Assembly (NCBI RefSeq): GCF_022458985.1
Contig: NC_061781.1
Location: 2,588,501-2,652,500, forward strand
Direction: 5' to 3'
DNA from: Mugil cephalus
Lineage: Eukaryota > Chordata > Actinopteri > Mugiliformes > Mugilidae
Length of the DNA stretch: 64,000 nt
Part shown: positions 13,301 to 23,976 of the stretch, one piece after another
Layout: each line of letters begins with the position of its first letter
Position numbering within the stretch: the first letter of the stretch is position 1
Made by a program: the position numbers and the translations under genes
Notes under the pieces: generated by a model
What the model saw: only the letters and a program-made list of their open reading frames with translations
The model's database searches: none
Told to the model about the DNA's origin: nothing

Positions 13301-15100
13301 TCCATTGAGTTATTATACTCTGAATATCTGCTTTTGACATCTGTAGTTCATCTCATCTCACCTGAGTGACACAACACAATGACTTTCTTCCATCTCTTGT
13401 ACAGCACACTTACTGTTGCAGATAAAGGAGGGAAAGCAACACAGTTTCAATGAGAAAAATCACAGCATTGCATTACACTGAAATGCTCAGGTAAAACATA
13501 TATAGACATATAAAGACAAGCTGGACTCAACTGAATTCACCATCTTTTTAAAACTTGTTCAGGGTTAGTTTGGGAGCTTAATGTAAGACTTTTAGTTTCA
13601 TAAACCAGGAACAGAACACTAAAAAGATGTCTTTCCCAATTGAGGTCGTACCTTAGGAAACACAAACTGAAGTACATTCATAGAATGGAGACTATTTTTC
13701 CTGCATGCGAAGCTTAAAAATAAGATAAATATACAAAAATCGTGCAAAAAATTGATTTTTTTCAAGACTAAGGCAGGCCTAACATAAAGCACACTAGTTC
13801 ATGAATAAGAGATCAGTTTGTGATGAATCTCAGAGCTTGCTTGAGTTTTTAATCGCTGATGACTATGTTTTACTCAAAAATATAATAATAATAAAAAAAA
13901 TCACTATTTCTTTTTATCTGATGTATGTTCTTTTCAGGTCTTCAGGCAGCTTTTCTTTCTTATTTCCTTTCTCTAGAGTATTCAGTTAACAGCTTCATGT
14001 GTTATTTTCCTAATAAAGACATGTGACACGCTGATATTTAATTTATCCACCATGACTAGATAAAGGGATTCACAGATTGGATGAGGAAACGGCACCATAT
14101 GGTGGTCTATTGAGGAACAGCAGATAGTCTGAAGAGAGTCTCTCTCAGACCAATGAGGTGTTGCCATCAAATTCAAAGATGTAGTTCAGGAATTAACAAT
14201 AATAAATATTGGATGGATACTCCAGAAACGTTTGTTGACATGTCTCCAAGTGCCTGCTTGGTGAGAAGTCGATAGTTGTTTGAGGTTTTCAATCTGTGGT
14301 TATTTGATTCTACAGGACAGCCATGAATGTGTCTTGTTCGCTGTCTCTAAATACAGTGGGACAATCCAGAGTGAGTGTGTGGTTACGTCTACGTCTTCAG
14401 TAAAAAGATTCCCAAAGTGGATGAGGAAACTGCACTATCTAGTGGCCATTAGAGGAACTACAGTTGACGTCATGAGCGTCTTTATCGAAGACTACAGCAT
14501 ATTGTTATATATATTATTTATATGGGAAAAAAGGACAAGTAATTTGCCTTGGTGTTTAGTGAAATAAACAGAAGCATATCTCAGAAGAAAATAAGAACAA
14601 TATAATTATAGAATGAGCTGTTAAAAACTGAAAGGAAACTGTACAGATTTTTCATTAACAAAAAAATGTCCATAGTGTGATGCAAGATGTCTGTGAAGGT
14701 TCTCTGTCAACCAAGTCATGGTAATCCAAAAGGCATTCAATAAATAAAGAAATTCTACAAGTCCAGTTGCCTCTATTACAGGCCTTTTGAATTTAAATGC
14801 AAGGACACAGCGTGACTAATTATCATGGGGATAGATGGTTTGATAAACTGCTGCCTCCTGCCAAAGGAAAGTGGTTCGTTCGTGAATTAACCACATTCTC
14901 TGGATGTCCCATTGGTTTTAAGACAGTGAGCTGACAGTTCTAATCACGGACTACAGCTTCTCTCTTATGCAGATTAATAGTTGAATTAATATCTGTTATT
15001 GTCTCATAAAAGCTGGCAATGAAAACTTAAATTTAACCAGACCAGACGCCCCCACCCCACAGTAATGACACTCCTTAATGCAGCCTGACACAGACAGACA
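10316..15100. other. gene-free stretch with simple repeats
   Basis: No gene is supportable here. A (GTTT)n run lies at about 10,888-10,910. A poly-A run lies at about 11,822-11,847. A LINE-like tail (ATGAATAAAGGC then TATCTTATCTTA) lies at about 11,655-11,690. A diverged direct repeat pair lies at 14,065-14,125 and 14,403-14,463. Everything else looks like unremarkable intergenic DNA. Confidence 0.5.
14065..14463. repeat. diverged direct repeat pair, about 60 bp each
   Basis: Bases 14,065-14,125 and 14,403-14,463 share 'gattc', 'ggatgaggaaac', 'gcac.at.t.gtgg' and 'attgaggaac/attagaggaac' in the same order, at roughly 75 percent identity by eye. The arms are 338 bp apart. They could be LTR-like ends of a small relic or two copies of one repeat. 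Confidence 0.5.
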
Positions 15101-15104
15101 GACA

Positions 15105-15417
15105 CACAGACACGTTTGTATGGCCATCTTTGTGAGGACACTCATTATGTCTCATAATGCATTCCCTAGCTGCTTAACCCTATCCCCAACCCTAACCATC
15201 TCAACTAAATGTTTAACCCTAACTATAACCTTATTGTAACCTTTACCCTAAAACTGAGTTTTAACCTTCAAAACAACCAAAAGGTGAGGCCAAAAAAGTG
15301 AGGACTGGCCAAAGTGTCCTCATTTTTCACAAATGTCCTCAATGTAATGGTATAAAACTTAAGCTGGTGCTCAGAAAGATAGCTGTACAAGTACACACAC
15401 ACACACACACACACAAG
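15105..15417. repeat. teleost CA-microsatellite-linked repeat
   Basis: The segment reads 'gtgaggacac', 'ccctaaccat', 'gtgaggactggcc', 'gtcctcaatgtaatgg' and 'aaagatagctgtacaagtac', then (AC)n at about 15,394-15,415. This is a well-known dispersed fish repeat in which a transposon-like end is coupled to a CA microsatellite. It stops two bases before the homology block containing the gene 1 stop codon, so it forms the new 3' flank of that gene. Confidence 0.65.
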
Positions 15418-15419
15418 CT

Positions 15420-16531
15420 CTACATTATGTTGGCCTCGCTGGAGCCAGGCTGTAGAATCTGCAGAGTAACAATGAGTTTAATAGCTTTTCTAAACCAGGG
15501 GTAAAACAGTGCATAGATTAAAGGGTTTAGACAAGAGTTGAAATAGAAGAGATACAAGACAAAAGCCGCAGCTGATCTACTGATCAAGTTTATATTACTG
15601 AGAGCAACACAGTAATATGGACAAAAACATATTAGAAACACAACTACGACAACACCAAGAGTCCTGGCTGCTTTAAGCTCAGATTTCCTTGTTGTTAGAG
15701 TCACTGAAACCTGGAGTGTGATGGCTGTGACATGAGAGCGCATGGCACGAGCCTGAGAGACAGCCACAACAAAGACTCTCATGTATAGAACTATGATGAC
15801 AGTTACTGGAATAACAAAAGACAAAACAAGGTCAAGGATTCCTGAAATGTAGTTGACGACATTAAGACATTCACCGTAGCAGGAGTTGTTCAAACCTGGT
15901 TGATTCAGGTCGTCCTTTACAATGAAGCTGCTAAGGAAAACAGAACAGAGCCAACACAGACAAACACAGAATTGAACCCTTCTCTCTGTGACTCTGGAGG
16001 AGTAGTGCATGGGGACACAAATTGCAGCATAGCGGTCAACTGATATGAGCACCATGTTGCCTATTGAGGCAGAGGTAACAATGAAGGATATATAATTATA
16101 CAAAGCACACAGGTGATCACCGAGAAACCAGCAGGCTGTGTTCCGGGTGATTTCTCTGGGCAACAACAGGAGGCCAACGAGAAAGTCCGAGACAGCTAGG
16201 GAGAGGAGGAGGATGTTGGTGGGAGTGTGGAGCCTCCTGCAAGACACAAAGACATAAGTAAATCTTTATGTTTAAATAAAACAACAACCCAAATCATTCT
16301 CTGCCTCTTCATAAACAGTCTTAAAATCTACAGAAGCTGTAAAAAAGTTCATCTCTGCCTGAAGTGAGAGATTGAGATGATGACGAGCAGATTGAGAACC
16401 ACAGTCAGCACAGAGATGGAGGACAGCACGATGTGAAGGAGCATAAGTTCAGAATGAGTAGACATTGGCTTTTTGCATGAGCTGTTGAAGAGCTGTGGAA
16501 AACAGAGGTCTGCTTCATCCGTGGTCTCCAT
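15420..16531 (-). CDS. trace amine-associated receptor, gene 1 (two exons)
   Basis: Predicted seven-transmembrane olfactory-type GPCR of 329 residues, with exon 1 at 16,359-16,531 and exon 2 at 15,420-16,236. The 122-bp intron has a GC donor (CAG|GCAGAG) and a TTGCAG acceptor, and splicing completes an Arg codon (HF-R-R-LHTPTN). Family marks are N47 (1.50), D75 (2.50), C101 (3.25), DRY at 125-127, W153 (4.50), P201 (5.50), CFCP in TM6 and the TAAR fingerprint NSCLNPLIYALFYPWF at 291-306. NSS at 16-18 and NNS at 174-176 are possible glycosylation sites. Position 3.32 is S108 instead of the amine-binding Asp, while 5.42 is D193 and 7.43 is Y289. TAARs other than TAAR1 signal in olfactory neurons; amine binding here is inferred. 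Its 3' flank is lost at the stop codon. Confidence 0.95.
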
Positions 16532-17640
16532 CTTCAGAGATCTGCTCCTCTGTCAGCTTCTTGAAAAAAATAAATAGAAAACTGAGAAATAATCCTAACC
16601 ACTCCACTTCCTGACAGGGACTACTCTGTTGGTAGTTACTCTGGTGCACAGTTATGTATCAAACCTCCCACTTCCCAGTACTTCACAGACTCTTGATCCA
16701 AATTCGCAAGATGGCAACTCTAGTTCCCAGGATACTAGTGACCAATAGGAGGAAGTGGAGTTGTTCCGAGGCTGTCTATTGCACAGCCCTTATCCTCCTT
16801 ATCCCTTACCCTCCATGGGTATCCATCTGAGATCTATTCCTATGACACTGTCGCACTAGAGATCCCTCCTTATTGAAATGAAAGGTCATAGTCATAGTTA
16901 TGCAGATGGCACAACCATGTATCTATAACACCAGGAGAACTTAGTCCGATGAAAAAGTTTACTGTACAAATTAGTATTTCTGTTAAGATGTGTCACGACT
17001 TTCTTTCTTTGTTTCTTGATGTGGAAACTAACTGGATATATTATGTGTGTCTGTCTGGTGACAGTATGGCAGGTGTCGGAAGTCTTAAGACTCTTGCAGA
17101 AGAGAACATAGTTTTTCAGCATCACTTGAAACAGGATATTCCTAATTTTGACAATATTACGCAGGTGAAGGAAAGTAGACCTGGGGTCTCATTTATCAAA
17201 CCGTGTGTAGAAAAGGTTCTAAATTCTGCCATACCCATAAAATTTATTATGCGTGCAAGTTAAAAAAAATCCAGATTTATTAAACATGTGACACTGGTCC
17301 TACACATAGTGATAAGTAATCGGTGATGATAAATCCCACTTGTTCTTAACTACCATGCTCGTCCATGGTTTGGGTCATTGACCATATATGGTAGCAAGAA
17401 GGCCTTTAAGAATGCATGAAGGGATTTTTTTTACCCTCACCGAAAACGGGGGTCTCAATGTACAACATGACCCCCAAGTCCATACTTGGAGTATCTGAGT
17501 CTGAGCGGAATAAAGCTCATTCAATATGGCCCACATCAGGCTTCATTTTCGAGGAATCCAATGGAATAAAAACGCCTTTTCTCACTTATCCAACTCTGGA
17601 TTGACTAAATTTCACATAGGGGTGGCATATCCCTTAAAGA
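16532..17640. other. 5' flank of gene 1
   Basis: The flank is shared almost base for base with the region upstream of gene 2. No clear TATA box or core promoter was identified. At 16,875-16,890 it holds the empty form of the site that received an L1-like element in the other copy. From about 17,190 it contains a common fish repeat motif (GGTCTCATTTATCAAACC). Confidence 0.6.
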
Positions 17641-18240
17641 CATAAAGGCTTGTATGGCCTGCAATTTTCTGCTCTTAAAGGCATCCTTAGAGTTTAACCA
17701 GCTGATTAGTTTCAACTGTTTTCATGGATGAATATAGCTGGTATCATCTGTATAGCAATGGACATTTATGCCTTGCTTTATAATAATATTGCCTAAGGGA
17801 AGGAAGTAAAATGTGAATAATACTGGTCCTAGCACAGAACCCTGAGGAACTCCATAGCTTACTTTTGCATATATAGAAGAATCATCGTCTACATGGACAA
17901 ATTAGAATCTGACAGTTAGGATTCAAACCAGTCCTGTAATCTTGATCACAATTTCAAGTCTGGTAGTAGAATACGGTGAAGAGTGTCAAATGCAGCACTT
18001 AGATCTAGCAGGTCAAGTAGAGAGAAAAGTCCATTGTCAGAAGCCACGAGGAGACCACTGGTGACTTTAACCAGATCTGTTTCTGTATTATGATAAACTC
18101 TAAAGCCTGACTGAAACTCTTCGAACAGACCATTCCTTTTTAACTGGTCACACAACTGACTGTAAAAAACAACCTTTTCTAAAACTTAAGAAATAAAAAG
18201 GTTGGAAATTGGCCTGTAGTTGGATAAAACATCTGGGTCA

Positions 18241-18278
<38 letters not shown>

Positions 18279-19150
18279 TAAAAGTTTGATTAATTTTAAA
18301 AGACTGGGGCACATATCCTGTTAATAAAAATAAGCTTTTCTTATTTAATACGGAGGTGCTAAGTAATAGAAAAACCTCCTTTAGTCAGGATGGGATGTAG
18401 AAGACTAGTTAATGGTTTAGATGTTGTAATTATTGAAGTGAGCTCAGAAAGATCAATTGGAAAGAAGGATCTAAGTATTGATGAAGTCCTACAGACGTTT
18501 CTTGTGCTACTGTACTTACATCTTTGACAGATGTCGGAAGGATGTCTTGAATATTTTCTTCTTATGCCAACAATTTTATCAGTAAAGAATCTCATGAAGT
18601 CATTACTACTGAGGGCTGAAGGATCTTTTCAGGCTATGTCAGCTTCTTCAGAATTAATGGAATGCCAAATTCTTTCCACTTCGACCTGCGCAACTGTGAA
18701 TTAAACCATGGAGCTACCCTCCTCTGATTTATAACCTTTTTCAATTTAAAGTTGTACTTAGGGATGCTGTAGTGCTAACAAAACAATTTGTGTTGGAGTT
18801 AAATTGTAGTTGCTGTTGTCCACATCGCTGACATAAGGCACAGAGGGAAACAGTAATTATATATAGTTACAGCATCATCGAATAAGTGTCTATCATAACG
18901 AAATGTCTTTCCTATTTTAGTGTAATCTATTATTGTAAATTCAAGGAGGAAATGATCGGACAAAAGAGGGTTATGAGTAAATGCCGTCAAACCTTCATGC
19001 CATATGTTAGGATACGATGTGATTTGGCTCAAAATTCAGCAGATGGGAGATACGCCACAACAAAAAGAATGTTTTTTTGTGTTTTCCATTCTGGATGAAC
19101 AAGACTAAGTGTGGCGAGTTGATGACGGGCAATATATGAAGAGATGGTAT
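17640..19150 (-). pseudogene. CR1/L2-like LINE relic, copy 1
   Basis: Minus-strand coding fragments appear in the order expected of a non-LTR retrotransposon. The endonuclease end (NPLLSDHFLLEF) lies near 18,960. A linker with FFTDKIVGIR lies near 18,560-18,590. The reverse transcriptase start (SGFRVYHNTETDLVKV then LDLSAAFDTLHR) lies at 17,946-18,155. Stops, frameshifts and a poly-T run at about 18,247-18,276 disrupt it. A less decayed relative lies at 31,345-33,560. It has no activity. Confidence 0.8.
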
Positions 19151-19849
19151 TGTATCGTCAACAATGCCACCTAGGGGAATGTCACCCCCAAGAAAGTATT
19201 GATTTAACCCCTACATGGGAGACCAATAACAAGTCTCACAGGTTCGCCAACATGCTGACAGAGACAGGAATCCAAAGTAACTATACAAAAGTTTATTTAA
19301 CAACAATATTTCTTAAAACAATTCTCAGTAATGTGTCGGTTCCTATGTTTGTCACGTGAGTAAGCGTATTGCATCACTTTCTGATTCTGCACCGCTGCTG
19401 TGTGCTTGTAGACTGTTTTAGCTCTGTTGAAATCACATAAACGTTTTCTGTACAAGCGGTGAAACTCGTGTTTTTGCTTTACCCAACCACCTGTCCTCTG
19501 TAGCTCCTTGTCAGTCTCACATTTCATCTCAGTTTAATCAGCTTTGGTGTATTTAGCAGTTAACTATGGCCACTCTCTCCCTCTGCTTCTCCTTCTCTCT
19601 CCTGCTCGTCGTGCCACATGTTTAGTTACTCCACTGCCTCCTTTAGTGTTAATGGTAATAAATGTAGTTTATTTGTAGCTTTGGAGACGAGACTCTCTGA
19701 ATTGGAAGCACGGCTCCGCACCCTGGAAAACCCAATAGCTAGCCAGCGCCCTTGTAGCCGGTGCTGGCCGACCAAGCGCAGCTCCCGTTAGCATAGCTCC
19801 TGCTAGCTGTGGTTACATGCTGCCATTCCGACATCCTGCTATTCAGACA
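19151..19849. repeat. repeat-derived end of duplication copy 1
   Basis: Bases 19,561-19,800 on the plus strand encode fragments such as ALETRLSELEARLRTLE. This resembles the short coiled segment near the 5' end of fish CR1/L2 elements, so it is probably a second, oppositely oriented LINE 5' end. The remainder (19,151-19,560) is unclassified. The same sequence recurs at 30,327-31,025. Confidence 0.5.
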
Positions 19850-19900
19850 TGTCACCATTCCGACATATCACTATTCCGACATACGGACATCGCACCATTC
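19813..19900. repeat. imperfect tandem array of CCATTCCGACAT
   Basis: Five to six imperfect copies of a 12-15-bp motif (CCATTCCGACAT, CTATTCAGACAT, ACCATTCCGACAT, ACTATTCCGACAT, ACCATTCCAAC) follow one another. The same word recurs, together with its reverse complement TCGGAATG, at 21,930-22,015 and at 42,041-42,125. Only the first two copies are in the duplicated block. Confidence 0.7.
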
Positions 19901-21766
19901 CAACAAAGTTTTGTCCCGGCATTCTGACACGGTTTTGGTTTCCATAGGGAAATGTGCGTACTTCCGCGTGTGTGTGTGTTCTTTTTTTCATGTTTTAAGA
20001 CGTTGTTGTGATACAGTGAGTGGAAACTTAATAAACAAACAAACACAAAGTCTCGCCATCCGAAGGAGGAGGTGCATTGATTTGTGGTTTTCAATCACAC
20101 ACTCCGATCACTATTTCAGTATAAATCTAATGTGTTCGTGTCACAGCTGTCATGGAGGTGTGTCAGATACAGATCCTGACAATGTTTTAGTGAGGTTGGG
20201 GTGATTTTCACTCCAAAAGCAAATTAATTATATGCAAATAGTTTATTACGCAAAAGAAGCAATAAACATAGACAAACAGAGAGAGAGAGATGCACACTTA
20301 TCATTGATTAAAGATTTGATTTGAAGTTATTTTATAATAGCATACGGTATTTCCTCAAATAATACCTGGTATTCAGTTGCTTCCACGAACAAATAAAGGC
20401 CGGCCCTAAATAGAAGACGGGTCAAACAAAAAGAAGAAGAAGAAAAAAAACTGACAACGATATGATCAGAAACTCTTTCAATTCTGTGAAGACTGGGGGG
20501 AGTGAAGCCGAAACTCTGCTTCAGAGAGGGACAGCCTACTGTCGGACGTGGGTCTCTGCTCTGTGTCCGGAGCCTGGTCGGGACAGGAGCATGGATGTAT
20601 TATAATAGATTCATGGACCAGAGATGGAGTGTAGTGCACGCTGGGAAAATGCTCTGATTGACAGGAGTGAAACGCTACGGCGCAACAGAAACAGAGACCC
20701 AGGTCCGACAGCACAGCGAGGAAAGCAGCATGTGAGGAAGATGAAGATGAGCTACTGAACGACGAGGAGGGATTTAGACATAAAAGCCTCCCTCAGATAG
20801 AAGCTTGCCTCCAACAAAGGCTGTCGGCCATAGCCTACGTCACACCGAGCTGTCAGATGCAGACCGACTCCATCCATACTATGCCAGATGCCAGGCTGCT
20901 GCATGGAGCCAGGCAGGCAAATTGAGTTTAAATTAAGATTCCTTTTTGTGTGTGTGTGTGTGTGCTGTGGGTAGGGAGGCTGTGGAATGCAGGGGGCAGA
21001 TGGGAGGGGCTTCGGCCGCACCCCCCTCACCCCTAGTTCCGATGTCTATGGCTGTCTGTCATTAATGTTTGATCATAACCTAACAGTTTCAGAAAAGTAC
21101 AGGGAGGAGATCGCTCGTCAGTGGTGGTGATCGTAATGTTGTTATCAGATTCCGACTTTTTGGCTAATGGAGCGGGCATCACAGTTGTCAGTCTCTGCAT
21201 GTTAATTGTAATAATTAATGTTGCATATGATGCCAGCGTAAAGGTGCACAAAAGATTTGTCGGAATGGCAACACTTTTAAAAACAGATAACTGCCCGGCC
21301 TAGGGATACCTAAACATAACATTAAAAAACTCTCCCTTTTCCACACTTATGAAAAGGAAACACAAAACACGGAGAAATGCAATCCAAAAACGAAGGGATT
21401 TATTTACCCAAATAAAAATAAGGTGTTCGGAGTGAGCATCGTCTAAAACAATAAACAAAACAAGCTGGGTTGAAATCTGACTTGCCTATACCCAAAGAAA
21501 AAGGAGTCAACAGAAAAACAGGTTTCTAACCTCACTTCCTATCCAACAAAACAGGAGTAAAGATGGAACAAAATAAAAAGGCTACTCACCCCTACTAAAT
21601 GGGACTGCACAATGTCTATGCTGTTTACAATATTTACAAGTGAGATACAATATCTCATCCGCACATAAACGAGACAACACCCATAACAGGAAGGCCAGGT
21701 CTGGTTGGAGTCGGCGATCTGCGGGGGAGACGATCACGGTGCGGGGGATACCAGAAAGCCAAGACG
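19900..21766. other. unclassified, probably repeat-derived
   Basis: No gene is supportable. The stretch holds short microsatellites (GT near 20,945-20,963; GA near 20,279-20,290; GAA near 20,431-20,448). Many short frames overlap on both strands without family signatures. 'gtatttcctcaaataatacc' near 20,347 recalls a dispersed fish DNA-transposon end, but I could not find its partner. Confidence 0.4.
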
Positions 21767-22110
21767 AGCCAGCGAGAGAGAGTGTCTGTTGCCGGCTCCA
21801 CTTTTAAAACCACGGCCTCCAGGACTCCGTCCAATCAGCGCCCCCCCATGGACATGGAGGGACAACATAACAGAGAGAAAACCAACATAGAACACAAATT
21901 ATGACCCCTATGGTCATAACAATAACATACCACCATTCCGACCTTAGAAGGCAAACATTTTCGGAATGATGGGACGTTTGATTAAAGGGTTATGTGTTGC
22001 CATTCCGACAATTAGGGCCTAATGTTGGAATCACCATGGCCACCCTTCAAAATCAAACAGGATTCAGCACTGTGTGAAACACCACTCACTAAGATAGCGG
22101 AAGTCAGGAT
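21767..22110. repeat. interspersed repeat, second copy at 41,869-42,216
   Basis: Both copies read 'agcgagagagagtgtctgtt', 'gccggctccacttttaaaac', 'gaaaaccaacatagaacac', 'accattccgacctta', 'ttttcggaatgatggg' and 'gggcctaatgttggaatc' in order, ending near 'gtcaggata'. The CATTCCGA and TCGGAATG words face each other and could form hairpins. In the 42-kb copy it marks the breakpoint that removed exon 2 of TAAR gene 4. The element class is unknown. Confidence 0.75.
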
Positions 22111-22188
22111 ACCGTGTTTGCCCTAAACCGGACATTATCTGAGGTCACGTGAAAAGGGTCTATTAAATATATTGAAATAATGGGTAAA

Positions 22189-22362
22189 AATATGACACTA
22201 TTATTAACAGATATAAGTTACTATGAGTAATTAAAAGGTGCAATGAACACCTATGATATTAACACTGTGCATATGGGGTAAAGATGCCAGACTCAGGACT
22301 TAGTTCATTGCACCTTTTAATTACTCATAGTAACTTATATCTGTTAATAATAGTGTCATATT
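22189..22362. repeat. perfect 60-bp inverted repeat with 54-bp spacer
   Basis: Bases 22,189-22,248 are the exact reverse complement of 22,303-22,362. I checked all 60 positions by eye. The arms begin AATATGACACTATT and end GGTGCAATGAAC. The spacer (22,249-22,302) is unique. The structure could extrude as a cruciform. It may be a foldback element or the TIRs of a small MITE, but no flanking target duplication was found. Confidence 0.95.
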
Positions 22363-22379
22363 CTTGTCACTTTACTTAG

Positions 22380-22800
22380 CGCTGACAAATAGCGCTTATG
22401 ATATTGCATAGCTGTTTATAACAGTGTGCTGTAGGGAGATGTATACATTATTATAACTTTATTACATATACTTATAACTACAGATATAAAGCACTATAGG
22501 CGAAGTCAAAACTCATTATGCATCACTATACACATTTAGCAAAGCAAAGTAGTTATGATGCATTATAAAATGAACAAGTGACAAGGCAGATATTGACATA
22601 TTTATAATGAACTATTCAGATTAAAATTACAATCATTCATAACCAGTTGTCATAATGCATCATGAAGTTGGTTATAACGACTTGTGAATATGTATAGATG
22701 GTAATAATGACCATTATAATGCTTTATAGACACCTTATAAAACATTATGAGCGCATTCATAGGGCATTATAAATACAACCTTCATAGAAAGTGCTACCAA
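22380..22800. mobile_element. AT-rich MITE-like element
   Basis: The sequence is a series of TTATAA, CATTATAA and GTTATAA words ending in 'catagaaagtgctacc' at 22,782-22,797. That end resembles the terminus of an abundant fish DNA transposon family whose tips read GGTAGCACTTT. A matching left tip was not found, so it is probably truncated. It follows the 60-bp inverted repeat directly. Confidence 0.5.
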
Positions 22801-23089
22801 ATAATGAGATGAATACCTCAAGATCAGAAAAAAATAATATGTGAGGCCATGGCCTTAGGGCTTCCATACACCACAGACATCAGATTTTGGATGGCTAATA
22901 AGTTTTACAACTTAATCATGGCAAAACAGAAATTCCTCCAGTTGGTCTGAATGCTTTGAGGTGTTAGACTCAACCTTTGCCAAATCCCATGCCTGCCAAA
23001 CCCATGTAAGCATGTCAAAAACGTGTGTGTAATTCTAGAAGCTGATCTTAACTTGCAGAGACAATTTTAATATTTCTAAGACCACTTTT

Positions 23090-23630
23090 TATCACTGCAG
23101 AAATGTGTCAAAAGTTAGACGTTTCATGTCTCTGGCAGATTCTGAAATGCTGGTTCATTTTTTGGTTTCTAGTAGACTGAACTACTGTAATGCACTTTTT
23201 GCCAGAATGACACAACTCCAACTTATTCAGAATGCAGCAGCCAGGGTTTTAACAAAAAACAAAAGGTCGGAGCACATCTCTCCTATTTTATCATCTCGTC
23301 ACTGACTCCCAGTAAAACAAAGAATTGATTTTAAAGTTTTAAAGTAGCTCCTTCCTATGTTGTTGAAATGCTCACCAAATATAAACCAGAGAGATCCCTC
23401 TGTAGATTTACTCACTGTACCTACGATACACTCTGAAAAACCTATGGTGCCTTTTGTCACTTTCAGTCACTTTCAGTCATGGTCCTTCTCAAATCAATCT
23501 GTGTATATTATGTGATGTTTGATCTTGTACGTCATTTTATGTTTTATACATACATCTTTGCTTTTATTTGGAAACAAGTTGAGTTTACGCCTGCTGTATG
23601 AAATGTGCTATATAAAAAAAGTTGACTTGA
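23090..23630 (+). pseudogene. Rex/CR1-like LINE 3' end
   Basis: The plus strand encodes HFLVSSRLNYCNALF then LQLIQNAAARVL, and after a stop a decayed LPVKQRIDFKVL. This is the C-terminal part of a non-LTR reverse transcriptase protein. The 3' tail at 23,595-23,628 ('gaaatgtgctatataaa' then 'gttgacttga') is typical of such fish LINEs. The tail abuts a TAAR relic on its right, suggesting insertion near an old receptor gene. Confidence 0.75.
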
Positions 23631-23632
23631 TA

Positions 23633-23706
23633 GTCTCTACAGTATGTTGGCCTCACATGACTCAGGCTGCAATACCTGAAGACTGACATTGGGTTTACTA
23701 ACTTTG
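23633..23706 (-). pseudogene. TAAR C-terminal relic
   Basis: On the minus strand the bases encode VSLQVLQPESCEANIL followed by a stop. This aligns with the last residues of the intact receptors here (VTLQILQPGSSEANIM and, in gene 3, LKPGSREVNIL). Nothing recognisable of TM1-TM7 remains upstream; sequence to the right turns into the 3' flank of gene 2. It is the 3' stub of a lost gene that once stood between genes 1 and 2. Confidence 0.75.
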
Positions 23707-23976
23707 TCTACTTATCCGCTAAGTCAGAGTTAAAAAGTCACAGATTATCAGATTCAAACATGTTGAAAATATTGGTGAAGGATGTTGATTAATTAAAGTG
23801 AAATTAAACTATGAAAGAAAATCCCACTTTTAAAATAAAAGCTGAAAATGAACACCAGGACTGCTAGGAAGGGTGGAAAACGCTTCTACTTAGAGATGAT
23901 TAAATGGAAACTATCTGAATGTGATTATGTAAACATGTCAATATTTGTACATTCAGTTGATCGAGTTCCACATTCT

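Larger units (their letters stand above)
15418..19849. repeat. segmental duplication, copy 1
   Basis: This block is nearly identical to 23,975-31,025 once the L1-like insertion in copy 2 is removed. It includes gene 1, its 5' flank and a minus-strand LINE relic. Differences seen: copy 2 has about 70 extra bases at about 25,418-25,490, and copy 1 has about 230 extra bases at about 17,003-17,230. The shared end is the 'attcagaca' at 19,841-19,849. The left edge lies two bases outside the stop codon. Confidence 0.9.

Noticed and set aside
15176-15260. AACCCTAACC-like words suggesting interstitial telomere sequence
   Set aside because: The words are irregular and belong to a known CA-linked dispersed fish repeat, not a TTAGGG array.
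19809-20204. 131-codon frame on the plus strand
   Set aside because: It begins inside the CCATTCCGACAT tandem repeat, which stays open by repetition, and shows no domain.
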